A stretch of DNA of 12,492 nt, taken from the NCBI GenBank assembly GCA_030432455.1, contig JAUIHC010000049.1, positions 1 to 12,492 of the forward strand, given 5' to 3'. A program made the translations under genes and the position numbers. Of this stretch, positions 1 to 6,327 are shown piece after piece (the first letter of the stretch is position 1; every line of letters starts with the position of its first letter). The notes beneath the pieces are model-generated. The model had not been told where the DNA came from and searched no databases. It saw only the letters and a list, made by a program, of their open reading frames with translations. Source of the stretch: Phycisphaerae bacterium (GTDB lineage: Bacteria > Planctomycetota > Phycisphaerae > Phycisphaerales > SM1A02).

Positions 1-1351
1 GCTGGTCGCGGGTCATGGCGAACTCCACCAGGATCCGCTGGGCGGGGGTCTCGAAGACATGCTTGCTCGCCGCCTTCGCCGCCTTGGTGAAGGTCGGGAA
101 AAGCTTCCTCACCTTCTTCTTCGCGGCTTTCTTCAGCAGCTTCCCGCTCTCCTCGGCCACCTTCTTCGAGTCGACCCGCTGGGCCGCCCTCGAGATGCTC
201 GAGGAGGCCCGACCAACGGAGTCGCCGACGCGCTTCGACAGCTTGCCCACATGGTGCGCCGCCACCAGACCGGCACCCGCGGTCGCTCCCGCCGCACCGA
301 TCTCCGCGACGTCCCGGGCCTTGGCGATCTTGTCCCGCTTCGCCTCGAAATGCCGCAGCGCCCGAGGAATGCCCGGAGCCTTGCGGATCGCCTTGCCGAG
401 CTTGCCCGCCCTTGCCACTCGCCGCCCGGCCTCCCCTCGGGTGATCAGGTTCTTCTTCAGCAGCGACTTCGTCCGCTTGCGGACCTTCTTCTCGGCGACG
501 GCCTCGGCGGGGGTCTTCGTCTTGCCCCGGCCCTTGGCGAGAATCCCCGCCGCCACGGCACCGCCGCCCACCGCCGTCGCCCCGATCTGCGCCAGACGGC
601 GCCGGTCCTGGGCGATCTCTTCTTCTTCAGTGAGCCCGCGCAGCTCGATCAGCCGGCGGAAGGGAGTGTCGAATGGTTGCTCGGTCATGGTCGAAAAGTC
701 GTTGTCGTTGCGCACCCGGCGGGCGACCGCCGCCTTTGGCACGCCGCGCCGTGTCATCCCGGAGTAGCGGACCTCCACGCGATCCCCCGGCTTCGCCGAG
801 ACTCCCTTGCCGCTCTGCGCCTTGAATCTACCGGCCTTGCCACCGCCGAGGACCAGCACCCCTTTCGGCCCGCCCTGCACGGCCTCCACCGGATACTCCG
901 CATCCGCCTGCGGCTTGAGCTTCCGGCGCTTCCCATCGGGGCCCTGCACCACCACGCCCTCATGACCCTTGCGCAAGGATCGGCGCATGAGCTTTCGCAC
1001 GTCGCCCTCGGACGTCGCGGTTTTCGCCTTCACCCGCCGCACCGCACCGATCGGCAGCGGCCGCTTGCCCTGGTCGGGGAAGACGTGGAGCTTCAGCCCA
1101 CTTGCCGCCTTCCCGCCCTTGCGCGCCTGCGCCGAGATCTCGCCGACGTCGCGACCGCGACGCCAGAGCTCGCCCTCGAGCTTCGAGTCCGGGCGCTTCT
1201 TGAAGTGCCTCCGGAGCCGCTTCTCCAGTTTCGGCAGATCGAGCGGCTTGCCGCTCTTCGTGCGGATCCCGCTCTTCGTCGCCGTGGCGTTCACCCCGTC
1301 GAGCTTCGGGCTCACCCGCGAGGGCCCCTGGAATCGGTCGTGCCGGTCCAT
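1..1351 (-). CDS. ATP-dependent DNA ligase domain fused to Lys/Ala-rich C-terminal region (partial, runs off left edge)
   Basis: The frame is open from an ATG at 1351 to the left edge (450 codons seen, no stop). Residues 1-218 read as a minimal phage-type ATP-dependent DNA ligase, which seals nicks through a lysyl-AMP intermediate. Motif I is KLDG at 16-19 (Lys16 would be adenylated), followed by TKSGK at 31-35, motif III LEGELW at 58-63, motif IV EGVVV at 131-135 and motif V KLKP at 144-147. An OB-fold-like end at about 190-214 includes VRYSGMTRRG. From about 222 the protein changes character: it is rich in Lys, Arg and Ala, with two Gly/Ala-rich hydrophobic stretches near 252-267 and 345-360. 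The start overlaps the upstream stop as TGATG, so the two genes are probably translationally coupled. A second gene starting at Met222 (position 688) is possible, but no stop separates the parts and no ribosome site is visible there. Ligase assignment is strong; the C-terminal role is unknown. Confidence 0.8.
   Translation of the reverse strand, partial: MDRHDRFQGPSRVSPKLDGVNATATKSGIRTKSGKPLDLPKLEKRLRRHFKKRPDSKLEGELWRRGRDVGEISAQARKGGKAASGLKLHVFPDQGKRPLPIGAVRRVKAKTATSEGDVRKLMRRSLRKGHEGVVVQGPDGKRRKLKPQADAEYPVEAVQGGPKGVLVLGGGKAGRFKAQSGKGVSAKPGDRVEVRYSGMTRRGVPKAAVARRVRNDNDFSTMTEQPFDTPFRRLIELRGLTEEEEIAQDRRRLAQIGATAVGGGAVAAGILAKGRGKTKTPAEAVAEKKVRKRTKSLLKKNLITRGEAGRRVARAGKLGKAIRKAPGIPRALRHFEAKRDKIAKARDVAEIGAAGATAGAGLVAAHHVGKLSKRVGDSVGRASSSISRAAQRVDSKKVAEESGKLLKKAAKKKVRKLFPTFTKAAKAASKHVFETPAQRILVEFAMTRDQ
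965..980. repeat. Dispersed 16-bp palindrome, copy 1 (one mismatch, inside ligase gene)
   Basis: ACCCTTGCGCAAGGAT matches the window-wide palindrome ACCCTTGCRCAAGGGT at 15 of 16 positions. It is the only copy inside a coding sequence. There it encodes part of the segment just before the ligase EGVVV motif, so it may be a chance product of that protein sequence. Confidence 0.45.
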
Positions 1352-1560
1352 CAGCAGCCGACCACGATCTTGAGTTCCGCCGCCTGCATGTCGTCGCGAC
1401 ACTTCTGCGCGAGCCGGGCGACCAGCTCGCGCTTCAGTTTTGGGATCGGCACCCCGAGGGCGCGCGCCATCTCGCGCAGCTCACGCTCGGGCCGATCCGA
1501 AAGCGTCAACGCCACCAGCACCGGCGACGTCTTCATCCTGAATGTCCGCGTCCTTGGCAT
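1351..1560 (-). CDS. Small SAP-like protein, 69 aa
   Basis: This short gene starts 3 nt after the SSB stop, and its own stop overlaps the ligase start (TGATG), which supports it being real despite its size. Residues 26-51 (LREMARALGVPIPKLKRELV and onward) have the look of a SAP motif, a short helix-extended-helix DNA-binding module in which a leucine-rich helix is followed by a Gly-turn and a K..ELV.RL helix. That resemblance is by eye and tentative. If correct, a small DNA-binding partner next to SSB and ligase would fit a DNA-repair or replication role. A start at Met9 is also possible. Charged residues dominate the middle and no membrane segment is present. Confidence 0.6.
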   Translation of the reverse strand: MPRTRTFRMKTSPVLVALTLSDRPERELREMARALGVPIPKLKRELVARLAQKCRDDMQAAELKIVVGC

Positions 1561-1563
1561 GAC

Positions 1564-1992
1564 CTAGAAGGGGATGTCATCCCCGTCGTCCTCGGGATCG
1601 GCCGGGGCCGCGGATCCGGCCCCCGCGCCGGACGCTTCCGGCGGCCGGTCCCGGCCCTTGCCATCGGGCAGGAACTGCACCTGCTCGGCGACCACCTTGA
1701 GCTTGGTCCGCTTCTGGCCGCTCTGCTTGTCCTCCCAGGTCTCCAGCGACAGCCGGCCCTCGACGAAGACTCCTCGCCCCTTGCTCAGATACTTCGCGGC
1801 GTTCTCGGCCGTGCGACCCCATACCGTCACGTCCACGAAGGTCGCCTCGTCGGTCCAGTTGCCATTGCCGTCCGAGACTCGCCGGTTCACCGCCAGCCCC
1901 ATGTCGGCGACGGCGGTGCCCTTCGGCGTGTGACGGAGTTCGATGTCCCGGGTCAGGTTCCCGAGGAGGAGGACTTTGTTCAGGTTGGCCAT
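1564..1992 (-). CDS. ssb: Single-stranded DNA-binding protein, 142 aa
   Basis: This is a bacterial-type SSB that coats single-stranded DNA during replication and recombination. The OB fold spans about residues 1-110. It opens with MANLNKVLLLGNLTRDIELR, the classic SSB N-terminus, and continues with TFVDVTVWGRTAENAAKYLSK at 51-71, GVFVEGRL at 74-81 and the TKLKV strand at 96-100. A Gly/Ala/Pro linker (about 118-133) leads to the acidic tip DPEDDGDDIPF, the usual docking site for partner proteins. A longer frame begins at 2079, but family alignment clearly favours the Met at 1992. There is no Shine-Dalgarno upstream. The gene follows the Gp49-like gene by 13 nt and precedes the SAP-like gene by 3 nt. 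SSB inside a head-gene operon is somewhat unusual. Confidence 0.95.
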   Translation of the reverse strand: MANLNKVLLLGNLTRDIELRHTPKGTAVADMGLAVNRRVSDGNGNWTDEATFVDVTVWGRTAENAAKYLSKGRGVFVEGRLSLETWEDKQSGQKRTKLKVVAEQVQFLPDGKGRDRPPEASGAGAGSAAPADPEDDGDDIPF

Positions 1993-2005
1993 CGGGCGGG
2001 GGAGT

Positions 2006-2461
2006 TCAGAGTTGGCCGGCTGCGTACAGCGCGTTCTGCAGGCGGTAGCCCTCGAGCTGCCACAGCTGGTCCCTCGCATCGTCGAAGGCCACCTTGCGGC
2101 CGATCGCCGCGTCGAAGTTCGCCGGGTCCACGCAGGCGCCGCGCCCGGTCACGGTGAAGCCGCAGGGGAGCCGGTAGCTCACCACCAGCTCCTTCCCCCA
2201 AAAGACATGCTCCTCGGTCGTGGCCTGCCGCAGCAGCAGCTCGATCTGCTCGGGCGTCACCTTCCGGGGCAGCGGCTCGGGCTCCACACCATCCACGAAG
2301 TCCGCGACATGACCGCGGGCTTCGTCCAGCTTGGTCACGGCATCGGTCAGGCGCGGGTCCGCGCCAAGCTCCTCGACAGCCTGCAGGGCGGCGTCGATCG
2401 CGGTTTCTTCGGGGCTCCAGCGGGCTCGGTCGATTCGGCGGGGAATGGATTCTTCACTCAT
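2006..2461 (-). CDS. N4 Gp49 / Sf6 Gp66 family phage protein, 151 aa
   Basis: Residues 66-148 match the phage Gp49/Gp66 family. The matching stretch begins KVTPEQIELLL, includes EHVFWGK at 84-90, then the family signature CGFTVTGRGACVDPANFD at 100-117 and IGRKVAFDDA, and ends with LWQLEGYRLQ at 133-142. The family is widespread in tailed phages and its molecular role is not established. The first 60 residues form an acidic, helix-rich extension that is not part of the core domain. The gene lies 37 nt after the portal stop and 13 nt before SSB, in the same operon. The start is the first Met of the frame and has no clear Shine-Dalgarno. Confidence 0.9.
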   Translation of the reverse strand: MSEESIPRRIDRARWSPEETAIDAALQAVEELGADPRLTDAVTKLDEARGHVADFVDGVEPEPLPRKVTPEQIELLLRQATTEEHVFWGKELVVSYRLPCGFTVTGRGACVDPANFDAAIGRKVAFDDARDQLWQLEGYRLQNALYAAGQL

Positions 2462-2498
2462 TGATCTGTCTGCTCACGTTTGCGTCAACGCACCGGGC

Positions 2499-4205
2499 TC
2501 ATGCCGTCACGCCGTTCGGATCCTCCGGTGGCTTCGGCACGATCGCCTCGGCCTCGCCCACGGGCATGCCGTAGACGTTGACGAGCGTGAGGATGGCGCT
2601 CTCCCGGTCGGTCTCGCCCTTGCCGACCATCGCGAGGACCTCGAGGATCTGCTTCGCGCCCTTGTCGCCGAGGGTGCCGATCTGGCCCGGAGGCGGCGGC
2701 GGCGGATCGTCCGGGCCGGGCTCGCCCTTCGCTGCCCGCTCCATGTTGGCGATCATCTGCGTCGGATTGTTCAGCCAGCCGGCCAGCAGCTCCACCGGGA
2801 TCTTCTTGCCCTTCGCCACGCGCAGGATCGTCTCCAGCTCGGCCGCCTTCTGGTCGACCACCTGGGGGAAGCTGTTGCCATGCTCGGCGGCGAGCTGCGT
2901 GATGGTCTTGCCGCCGGCATCCACCAGCGCCAGGTCGGCCGTGGTCTGGTGCCCCACGTCGCCGGTGATTTCCGCACCGAAACGCCATGCGCCCTTCTTC
3001 CAGTTGTCGGCCCACGGGATCTCCTTGCGAGCGATCCCCAGCATCAGCACCTCCTCGACCACCCGGTTGAGGATCACGTCCTGCAGCCGCTCCTGGTAGT
3101 AGCGGATCGTCCGCTGCGCCGCCTTCGTCTCAAGCCGCGCCGTCACGCCGCCGAAGGCCGCCATGTTGTAGACGAATCCGTAGGGCAGCACCAGCGACAG
3201 CGCGATCTCGCGGATCAGCGCCTCGACCAGCTGGATGAAGGCATTCGTCGGCCGCTGCGAACCGGGGGCAAACTGGATGTCTTCCTCACCATTCTGGAAG
3301 CGCATCACCGAGCCGGGCTCCGCCTTGTAGGTCGCCGGCTGGCCGGCCTGCGTCGGCTCCTCGAAGTCCGAGGCTCCCGGTGCGCCGGGATCCTTCATCC
3401 GCACGAAGCCGGTAAAGCTCGCCGCGAACTTCGCCGCGATCTTCTCGTGGCCCAGCAGCTCATAGAGGTCGCGGGCGTGGGGCAGGGCGGGGGCCAGCTT
3501 GGAGACGCCGTGATACTGGTCGGGCCGCGAGGGGAAGAGGAGGTGCATGAAGCGCGACGGCTTCACGGTCCCATCCAGCTCATACTTCACCGTGCGCGTC
3601 CTACGGTAGATCTCGTAGTGCTTCACCCGGCCCCGCTTGTCGATCACGATGCCGTTGATGTTCTCCTCGTCCTGCTTCGGGCTGTTCGGGTTGCCGATCC
3701 GGTCGCCCTCGATCGACTGGAGGCGCAGCTCGCCGCCCTCCATGTGGCGGATGAACCCGTGCTCTCCGTCGCGGATGGCTCCGGTGAGCGCCAGCGCCAC
3801 CTGCTCGCGGAAGCGGTGACGTCCGGTGATGTCCGAGCGGCCGCACCAGTCGTGGAAGTAGTCGGCATACTCCTTGTCGATCGCCTCGTCTCCGGTCTGC
3901 GGCTGATACTCCAGCGTCCCGCACACATACATCGAGATCCGCTGCAGCAGGCCCGCGATGATGCAGAAGTTCTCCTCCATCGCCCTGGCCTCCCATATCG
4001 CGTCGATCCGCTCGCGACCCTTCTTCCAGCTTTCGCTCGATCCCTGCTGCCAGGCCGTCGCCATGCGCCCACGGGCCCGGCCCGGACGTGTCGCCGCGAA
4101 CTGCTGGAGCTGCGCCTTGGCGATCGACCGATCCAGCCCCCACTTCGGGCTCAGGGCGGCTCCCGCCCGTTCGAGAAAATTCAGCTTGCCGCGTTGTTCC
4201 GCCAT
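2499..4205 (-). CDS. Phage portal protein, lambda family, 568 aa
   Basis: This is the dodecameric ring protein at the capsid vertex through which DNA is packaged and ejected. The length is right for a lambda-type portal. Recognisable blocks include the N-terminal helical region around 60-95 (RERIDAIWEARAMEENF), REQVALALTGAIRDGEHGF at 133-151, the typical IEGDRIGNPN turn at 165-174, and the HLLFPSRPDQYHGVSKLAPA block at 221-240, the usual 'RPGQ.RGvs.LA' portal motif. An acidic Pro-rich patch, DDPPPPPPGQ, lies near the C-terminus. A strong Shine-Dalgarno (GGAGG at 4217-4213) sits 7 nt before the ATG, in contrast to many genes here. It follows the gpW-position gene by 26 nt. No terminase gene lies upstream, which is the usual arrangement. 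Confidence 0.92.
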   Translation of the reverse strand: MAEQRGKLNFLERAGAALSPKWGLDRSIAKAQLQQFAATRPGRARGRMATAWQQGSSESWKKGRERIDAIWEARAMEENFCIIAGLLQRISMYVCGTLEYQPQTGDEAIDKEYADYFHDWCGRSDITGRHRFREQVALALTGAIRDGEHGFIRHMEGGELRLQSIEGDRIGNPNSPKQDEENINGIVIDKRGRVKHYEIYRRTRTVKYELDGTVKPSRFMHLLFPSRPDQYHGVSKLAPALPHARDLYELLGHEKIAAKFAASFTGFVRMKDPGAPGASDFEEPTQAGQPATYKAEPGSVMRFQNGEEDIQFAPGSQRPTNAFIQLVEALIREIALSLVLPYGFVYNMAAFGGVTARLETKAAQRTIRYYQERLQDVILNRVVEEVLMLGIARKEIPWADNWKKGAWRFGAEITGDVGHQTTADLALVDAGGKTITQLAAEHGNSFPQVVDQKAAELETILRVAKGKKIPVELLAGWLNNPTQMIANMERAAKGEPGPDDPPPPPPGQIGTLGDKGAKQILEVLAMVGKGETDRESAILTLVNVYGMPVGEAEAIVPKPPEDPNGVTA

Positions 4206-4231
4206 GCCCGCCCCTCCGAGTCAACAGGCCC

Positions 4232-4489
4232 TCAGAAATCGCTCAGATCATTCCCGCTGAAATCCACGACTCCCCGCCGGGATCGACTGCTCCCGGACCG
4301 CTCCCGCTGCACCTGGGTCGCCGCATTCAGCCGATCGCGCAGCTCGGACTGCTCCCGGCTGTGGCTGGTGCCGCCGCTGCTCTGCGACGAAAACGCCCCT
4401 TTCAGATCCTTCTTCAGATCCGCCATCTCGGTCGCCAACTCCTCGGCATCATAGGCCCGGTAGATCGTTTTCCAATCAGCGACTCCCAT
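4232..4489 (-). CDS. gpW-position small head protein, 85 aa
   Basis: This small gene lies directly before the portal, where lambda-like phages keep the gpW head-tail joining gene. The product begins MGVADWKTIYRAYDAEELATEM and is hydrophilic, with a Ser/Gly-rich middle (33-44), a helix with heptad-like Leu spacing (47-58) and a basic stretch followed by the ending VVDFSGNDLSDF. The YDAEEL...LKKDL start and the DFSG ending resemble small phage proteins encoded between terminase and portal. I recognise the position more than the sequence, so a gpW fold is inferred. The frame continues upstream to 4894, but that part runs antisense across another gene and through palindrome copy 2. Met at 4489 is therefore the better start, and it lies exactly 23 nt from that palindrome. 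Confidence 0.7.
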   Translation of the reverse strand: MGVADWKTIYRAYDAEELATEMADLKKDLKGAFSSQSSGGTSHSREQSELRDRLNAATQVQRERSGSSRSRRGVVDFSGNDLSDF

Positions 4490-4512
4490 GCGCCCCGCCC
4501 GCAAGTCAACCG

Positions 4513-4528
4513 ACCCTTGCGCAAGGGC
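4513..4528. repeat. Dispersed palindrome, copy 2, centred between divergent starts
   Basis: ACCCTTGCGCAAGGGC differs from the perfect element only at its last base. It lies between the minus-strand ATG at 4489 and the plus-strand ATG at 4552, with exactly 23 nt on each side. It has the fully symmetric CG centre, as would suit a two-way element. The 62-nt divergent gap contains no other candidate control site that I could support. Confidence 0.8.
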
Positions 4529-4551
4529 AGGGTTGCCATGTTGCGGCTGGT

Positions 4552-4971
4552 ATGAATGCTCAGTCCATGTCTCGATTTCTTCCTTGGCTGGCATTTGTCG
4601 GAGTGCTCGCCTCCAGCACCGTCTTATGGCGAGGAGCTTGGGCTCAAGAACGCTTTCGTTCTTTGGATCGCCGCGTCGATGTCCTTCTGTCGGAATCAGA
4701 GTCTTTGATGGTTGATCCTTCCACAATGACGACCGATGAATTTTTCTACGGGGCATCCGACCAGCGCCGCGGAGAAGACGCGCTGGATCGGGCCAAAGCG
4801 CTTCTGCCCGACCTCGAAGCAATGCAAAAGGTCCCGTTCCGAGAAGGCGACTCACGCACCGCTGCGTGGATTTTTCTCTGCACTTGCCTTGCATTCCTCG
4901 TCGTTCACTTTGCTCTCAGAACGCTCCCCGCTCGCCGGGGGAACTCAGACACCCCCGGACTAATCCGCTGA
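4552..4971 (+). CDS. Small membrane or exported protein, 139 aa
   Basis: I do not recognise a family. The product has a hydrophobic segment at about 9-28 followed by WRGAWAQE. AWA before Gln32 could be a signal-peptidase I site, or the segment could be an uncleaved anchor. A second hydrophobic segment at about 104-122 (AAWIFLCTCLAFLVVHFAL) precedes a short basic tail. The region between (about 32-103) is charged and predicted helical. Two anchors around a soluble helical domain could suit an envelope-facing phage accessory protein (for example lysis-related or superinfection exclusion), but nothing here proves this. The base composition is visibly less GC-rich than that of the flanking operons. 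Met6 at 4567 is an alternative start. The next gene begins 2 nt after the stop, so the two are probably co-transcribed. Confidence 0.65.
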   Translation: MNAQSMSRFLPWLAFVGVLASSTVLWRGAWAQERFRSLDRRVDVLLSESESLMVDPSTMTTDEFFYGASDQRRGEDALDRAKALLPDLEAMQKVPFREGDSRTAAWIFLCTCLAFLVVHFALRTLPARRGNSDTPGLIR

Positions 4972-4973
4972 TC

Positions 4974-5249
4974 ATGGCCAAGCGTTCCCGCCTCTCCGAG
5001 ACTCCTCGCTACGACGCCCTCTTGGCGGAGTTGCGGCGCTGCACCGAGCCCCGCGGAGCGAAGACTGACCTCGCCCGATTCTGCTCCAAGGAACGGGACC
5101 AGCCTGTCAATTACTGGCGTGGACGGGTGCGCAAACTGCTCGACAAGACCGTGCTTCCCAATGCCGAAGACGTGCTATGCCTAGTCGAATGGCTTCAAAT
5201 GCAGCGGTCCGCCGGCCCCCTCACCCGCGCAACGCGGCGGGATTCTTAG
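4974..5249 (+). CDS. Small HTH-like protein, possible repressor/Cro type, 91 aa
   Basis: Residues 28-75 resemble a Cro/XRE-like helix-turn-helix layout. GAKTDLARFCS would be helix 1 to turn, DQPVNYWRGRV the recognition-helix region, and LPNAEDVLCLVEWLQ the C-terminal helix (as in 'LARF....VS.W......PN...VL.LVEWL'). The protein is basic at both ends (MAKRSR at the start, TRATRRD near the end). It starts 2 nt after the membrane-protein gene. Its stop codon lies inside a 9-bp-arm inverted repeat (5245-5264), and several further inverted repeats follow, as expected next to a regulator that controls its own region. The HTH call is by eye and moderate. Whether it binds the dispersed palindrome is only a hypothesis. 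Confidence 0.6.
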   Translation: MAKRSRLSETPRYDALLAELRRCTEPRGAKTDLARFCSKERDQPVNYWRGRVRKLLDKTVLPNAEDVLCLVEWLQMQRSAGPLTRATRRDS

Positions 5250-5264
5250 TTATACATAACTAAG
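5245..5264. promoter_or_regulatory. Perfect inverted repeat overlapping the HTH gene stop
   Basis: CTTAGTTATACATAACTAAG has perfect 9-bp arms around a 2-nt centre. The TAG stop of the HTH-like gene lies within the left arm. An AT-rich perfect palindrome in GC-rich DNA is a good operator candidate. A weaker repeat, ACTAC-N7-GTAGT, follows at 5269-5285. Confidence 0.5.
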
Positions 5265-5290
5265 CTTAACTACGTCAGATGTAGTAGTCC

Positions 5291-5316
5291 GACCCTTGCG
5301 CGCTAGGGTCCTTTTT
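5291..5316 (+). terminator. Terminator-like derivative of the dispersed palindrome (copy 3)
   Basis: GACCCT at 5291-5296 and AGGGTC at 5305-5310 form a 6-bp stem with an 8-nt loop, followed by CTTTTT. It shares its left half (ACCCTTGCGC) with the dispersed palindrome, but has two extra bases and a changed right shoulder. Its position, 41 nt after the HTH gene, suits a terminator for the 4552-5249 pair. Confidence 0.55.
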
Positions 5317-5424
5317 CGGCGAGGAAGAGCACTGCTACGCTTTGCACTGTTGGGAAAAATAAGCGCAGCGGCAGCGAATCTGTCACTCCTCATCAGGATA
5401 GACTAATGAGAGCGGATATACGCG

Positions 5425-5453
5425 TTGACAAAGTTTCCTTGTAAGGAAACACT
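5425..5453 (+). promoter_or_regulatory. Candidate promoter with operator in the spacer
   Basis: A consensus -35 box TTGACA (5425-5430) is followed by a perfect inverted repeat, GTTTCCTTGTAAGGAAAC (5433-5450; 8-bp arms, 2-nt centre). The -10 expected near 5448-5453 (AACACT) is poor, so promoter activity is uncertain or may need an activator. A repressor on the repeat would block the promoter. The gene start at 5483 is 32 nt from the repeat. Confidence 0.45.
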
Positions 5454-5482
5454 GGATCCGCAGTCCCCACAGGTACAACAAC

Positions 5483-6256
5483 ATGAAAACTACATCCGAA
5501 CCGATCTCGCAGCAGCTCGCCGAGAAACGCCAGCGTCGCCTCCGTGAACGCTGGCGGAACGGCTACCAAATCCGCGATCCTCGAACCGGCGAAACTCGCA
5601 CCATTCGCCCCCGGCGCGATGGCTGGGTGGAGCCCGAGGATCGCCTCGCGGTCGCCGAAAGGCTGACCAAGGCCGCGATCCGCCGCATCGAGTTCCCGAA
5701 GCGGGGTGAACCATTTTTTCTTTCGCTCGCCGATCGCGATGATGCTTTGGCGGCCGGAATGATGGCCTGCGTCGAAGCTGGGTTTTTCGAACATGGGCGC
5801 GTCAGCCACACTCTCCACCGCACGATCCGCAACGCGATCCGCGGACGCCATTGCCTCCGGCAGCAATGCCAGCGCGAGCAGCTCGCCGATGATCTCGAAA
5901 CCGTCGCCGCAGCAGTCGGCTTTGTCACCGAAGATGAGCTCGTGACCCGCCGCCTCTCCGCCGCCCAACGAGACGCCGCCCGCCAGGTCCTCGCTGATCT
6001 CCGGCGCGCCCGCGACCTCGACACCAGCCGCAAGCGCGAGTCCAACTTCCGCTCCCATCGCGGATTTTTCCTCGAGGTCCTTGCCCACCTCACTGGCCGC
6101 TCCGGCCGCATCCGGACTCCGAACGCGGCGTGCCAGCGGTCCCGCCGCTTCGCCGACTACATTGGCACTGCGTGGCGCGACGCCCGCGCCAACCCCATCT
6201 CCGCCGGTGTGCCAGGCGAAATCCTGCGCGCCCTCGAATCCCGCGCTTTTGCCTGA
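5483..6256 (+). CDS. Unrecognised basic protein, faint sigma-factor-like helices, 257 aa
   Basis: No family is recognised with confidence. The first 60 residues are very basic, with RQRRLRERWRNGYQIRDPRT and IRPRRDGWVEP. Residues 84-128 (DRDDALAAGMMACVEAG, then HTLHRTIRNAIRGRHCLRQQ) faintly resemble sigma-70 region 2, where an acidic DDxxx helix precedes an 'LxRIxRNxxxDxxR' helix. No region 4 was found to support this. The rest is helical and rich in Arg and Ala. The start follows an A/C-rich leader ending ACAACAAC with no Shine-Dalgarno, and lies downstream of the candidate promoter/operator at 5425-5453. A strong terminator follows at 6328. A DNA- or RNA-polymerase-binding regulator is a guess only. 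Confidence 0.7.
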   Translation: MKTTSEPISQQLAEKRQRRLRERWRNGYQIRDPRTGETRTIRPRRDGWVEPEDRLAVAERLTKAAIRRIEFPKRGEPFFLSLADRDDALAAGMMACVEAGFFEHGRVSHTLHRTIRNAIRGRHCLRQQCQREQLADDLETVAAAVGFVTEDELVTRRLSAAQRDAARQVLADLRRARDLDTSRKRESNFRSHRGFFLEVLAHLTGRSGRIRTPNAACQRSRRFADYIGTAWRDARANPISAGVPGEILRALESRAFA

Positions 6257-6327
6257 CGTTCACTCTCGCCGCTCCGGGATCCGCTTCCCATCCGCTCCAC
6301 CGCAGCGGCTCCCTCGATCGGCCTCCC

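Noticed and set aside
59..1567. A 502-codon plus-strand frame opposite the ligase fusion
   Set aside because: The minus strand carries the ligase motifs and the operon overlaps; the plus-strand product is Arg/Leu/Pro/His-rich with no motif.
2331..4454. A 707-codon plus-strand open frame opposite the portal gene
   Set aside because: It mirrors the portal on the opposite strand, has no recognisable motifs, and its His/Arg/Leu-rich composition is typical of antisense frames in GC-rich DNA.
4504..4509. TTGACT on the minus strand as a -35 box for the head operon
   Set aside because: It lies only about 15 nt before the start codon, so transcription would begin inside the gene.
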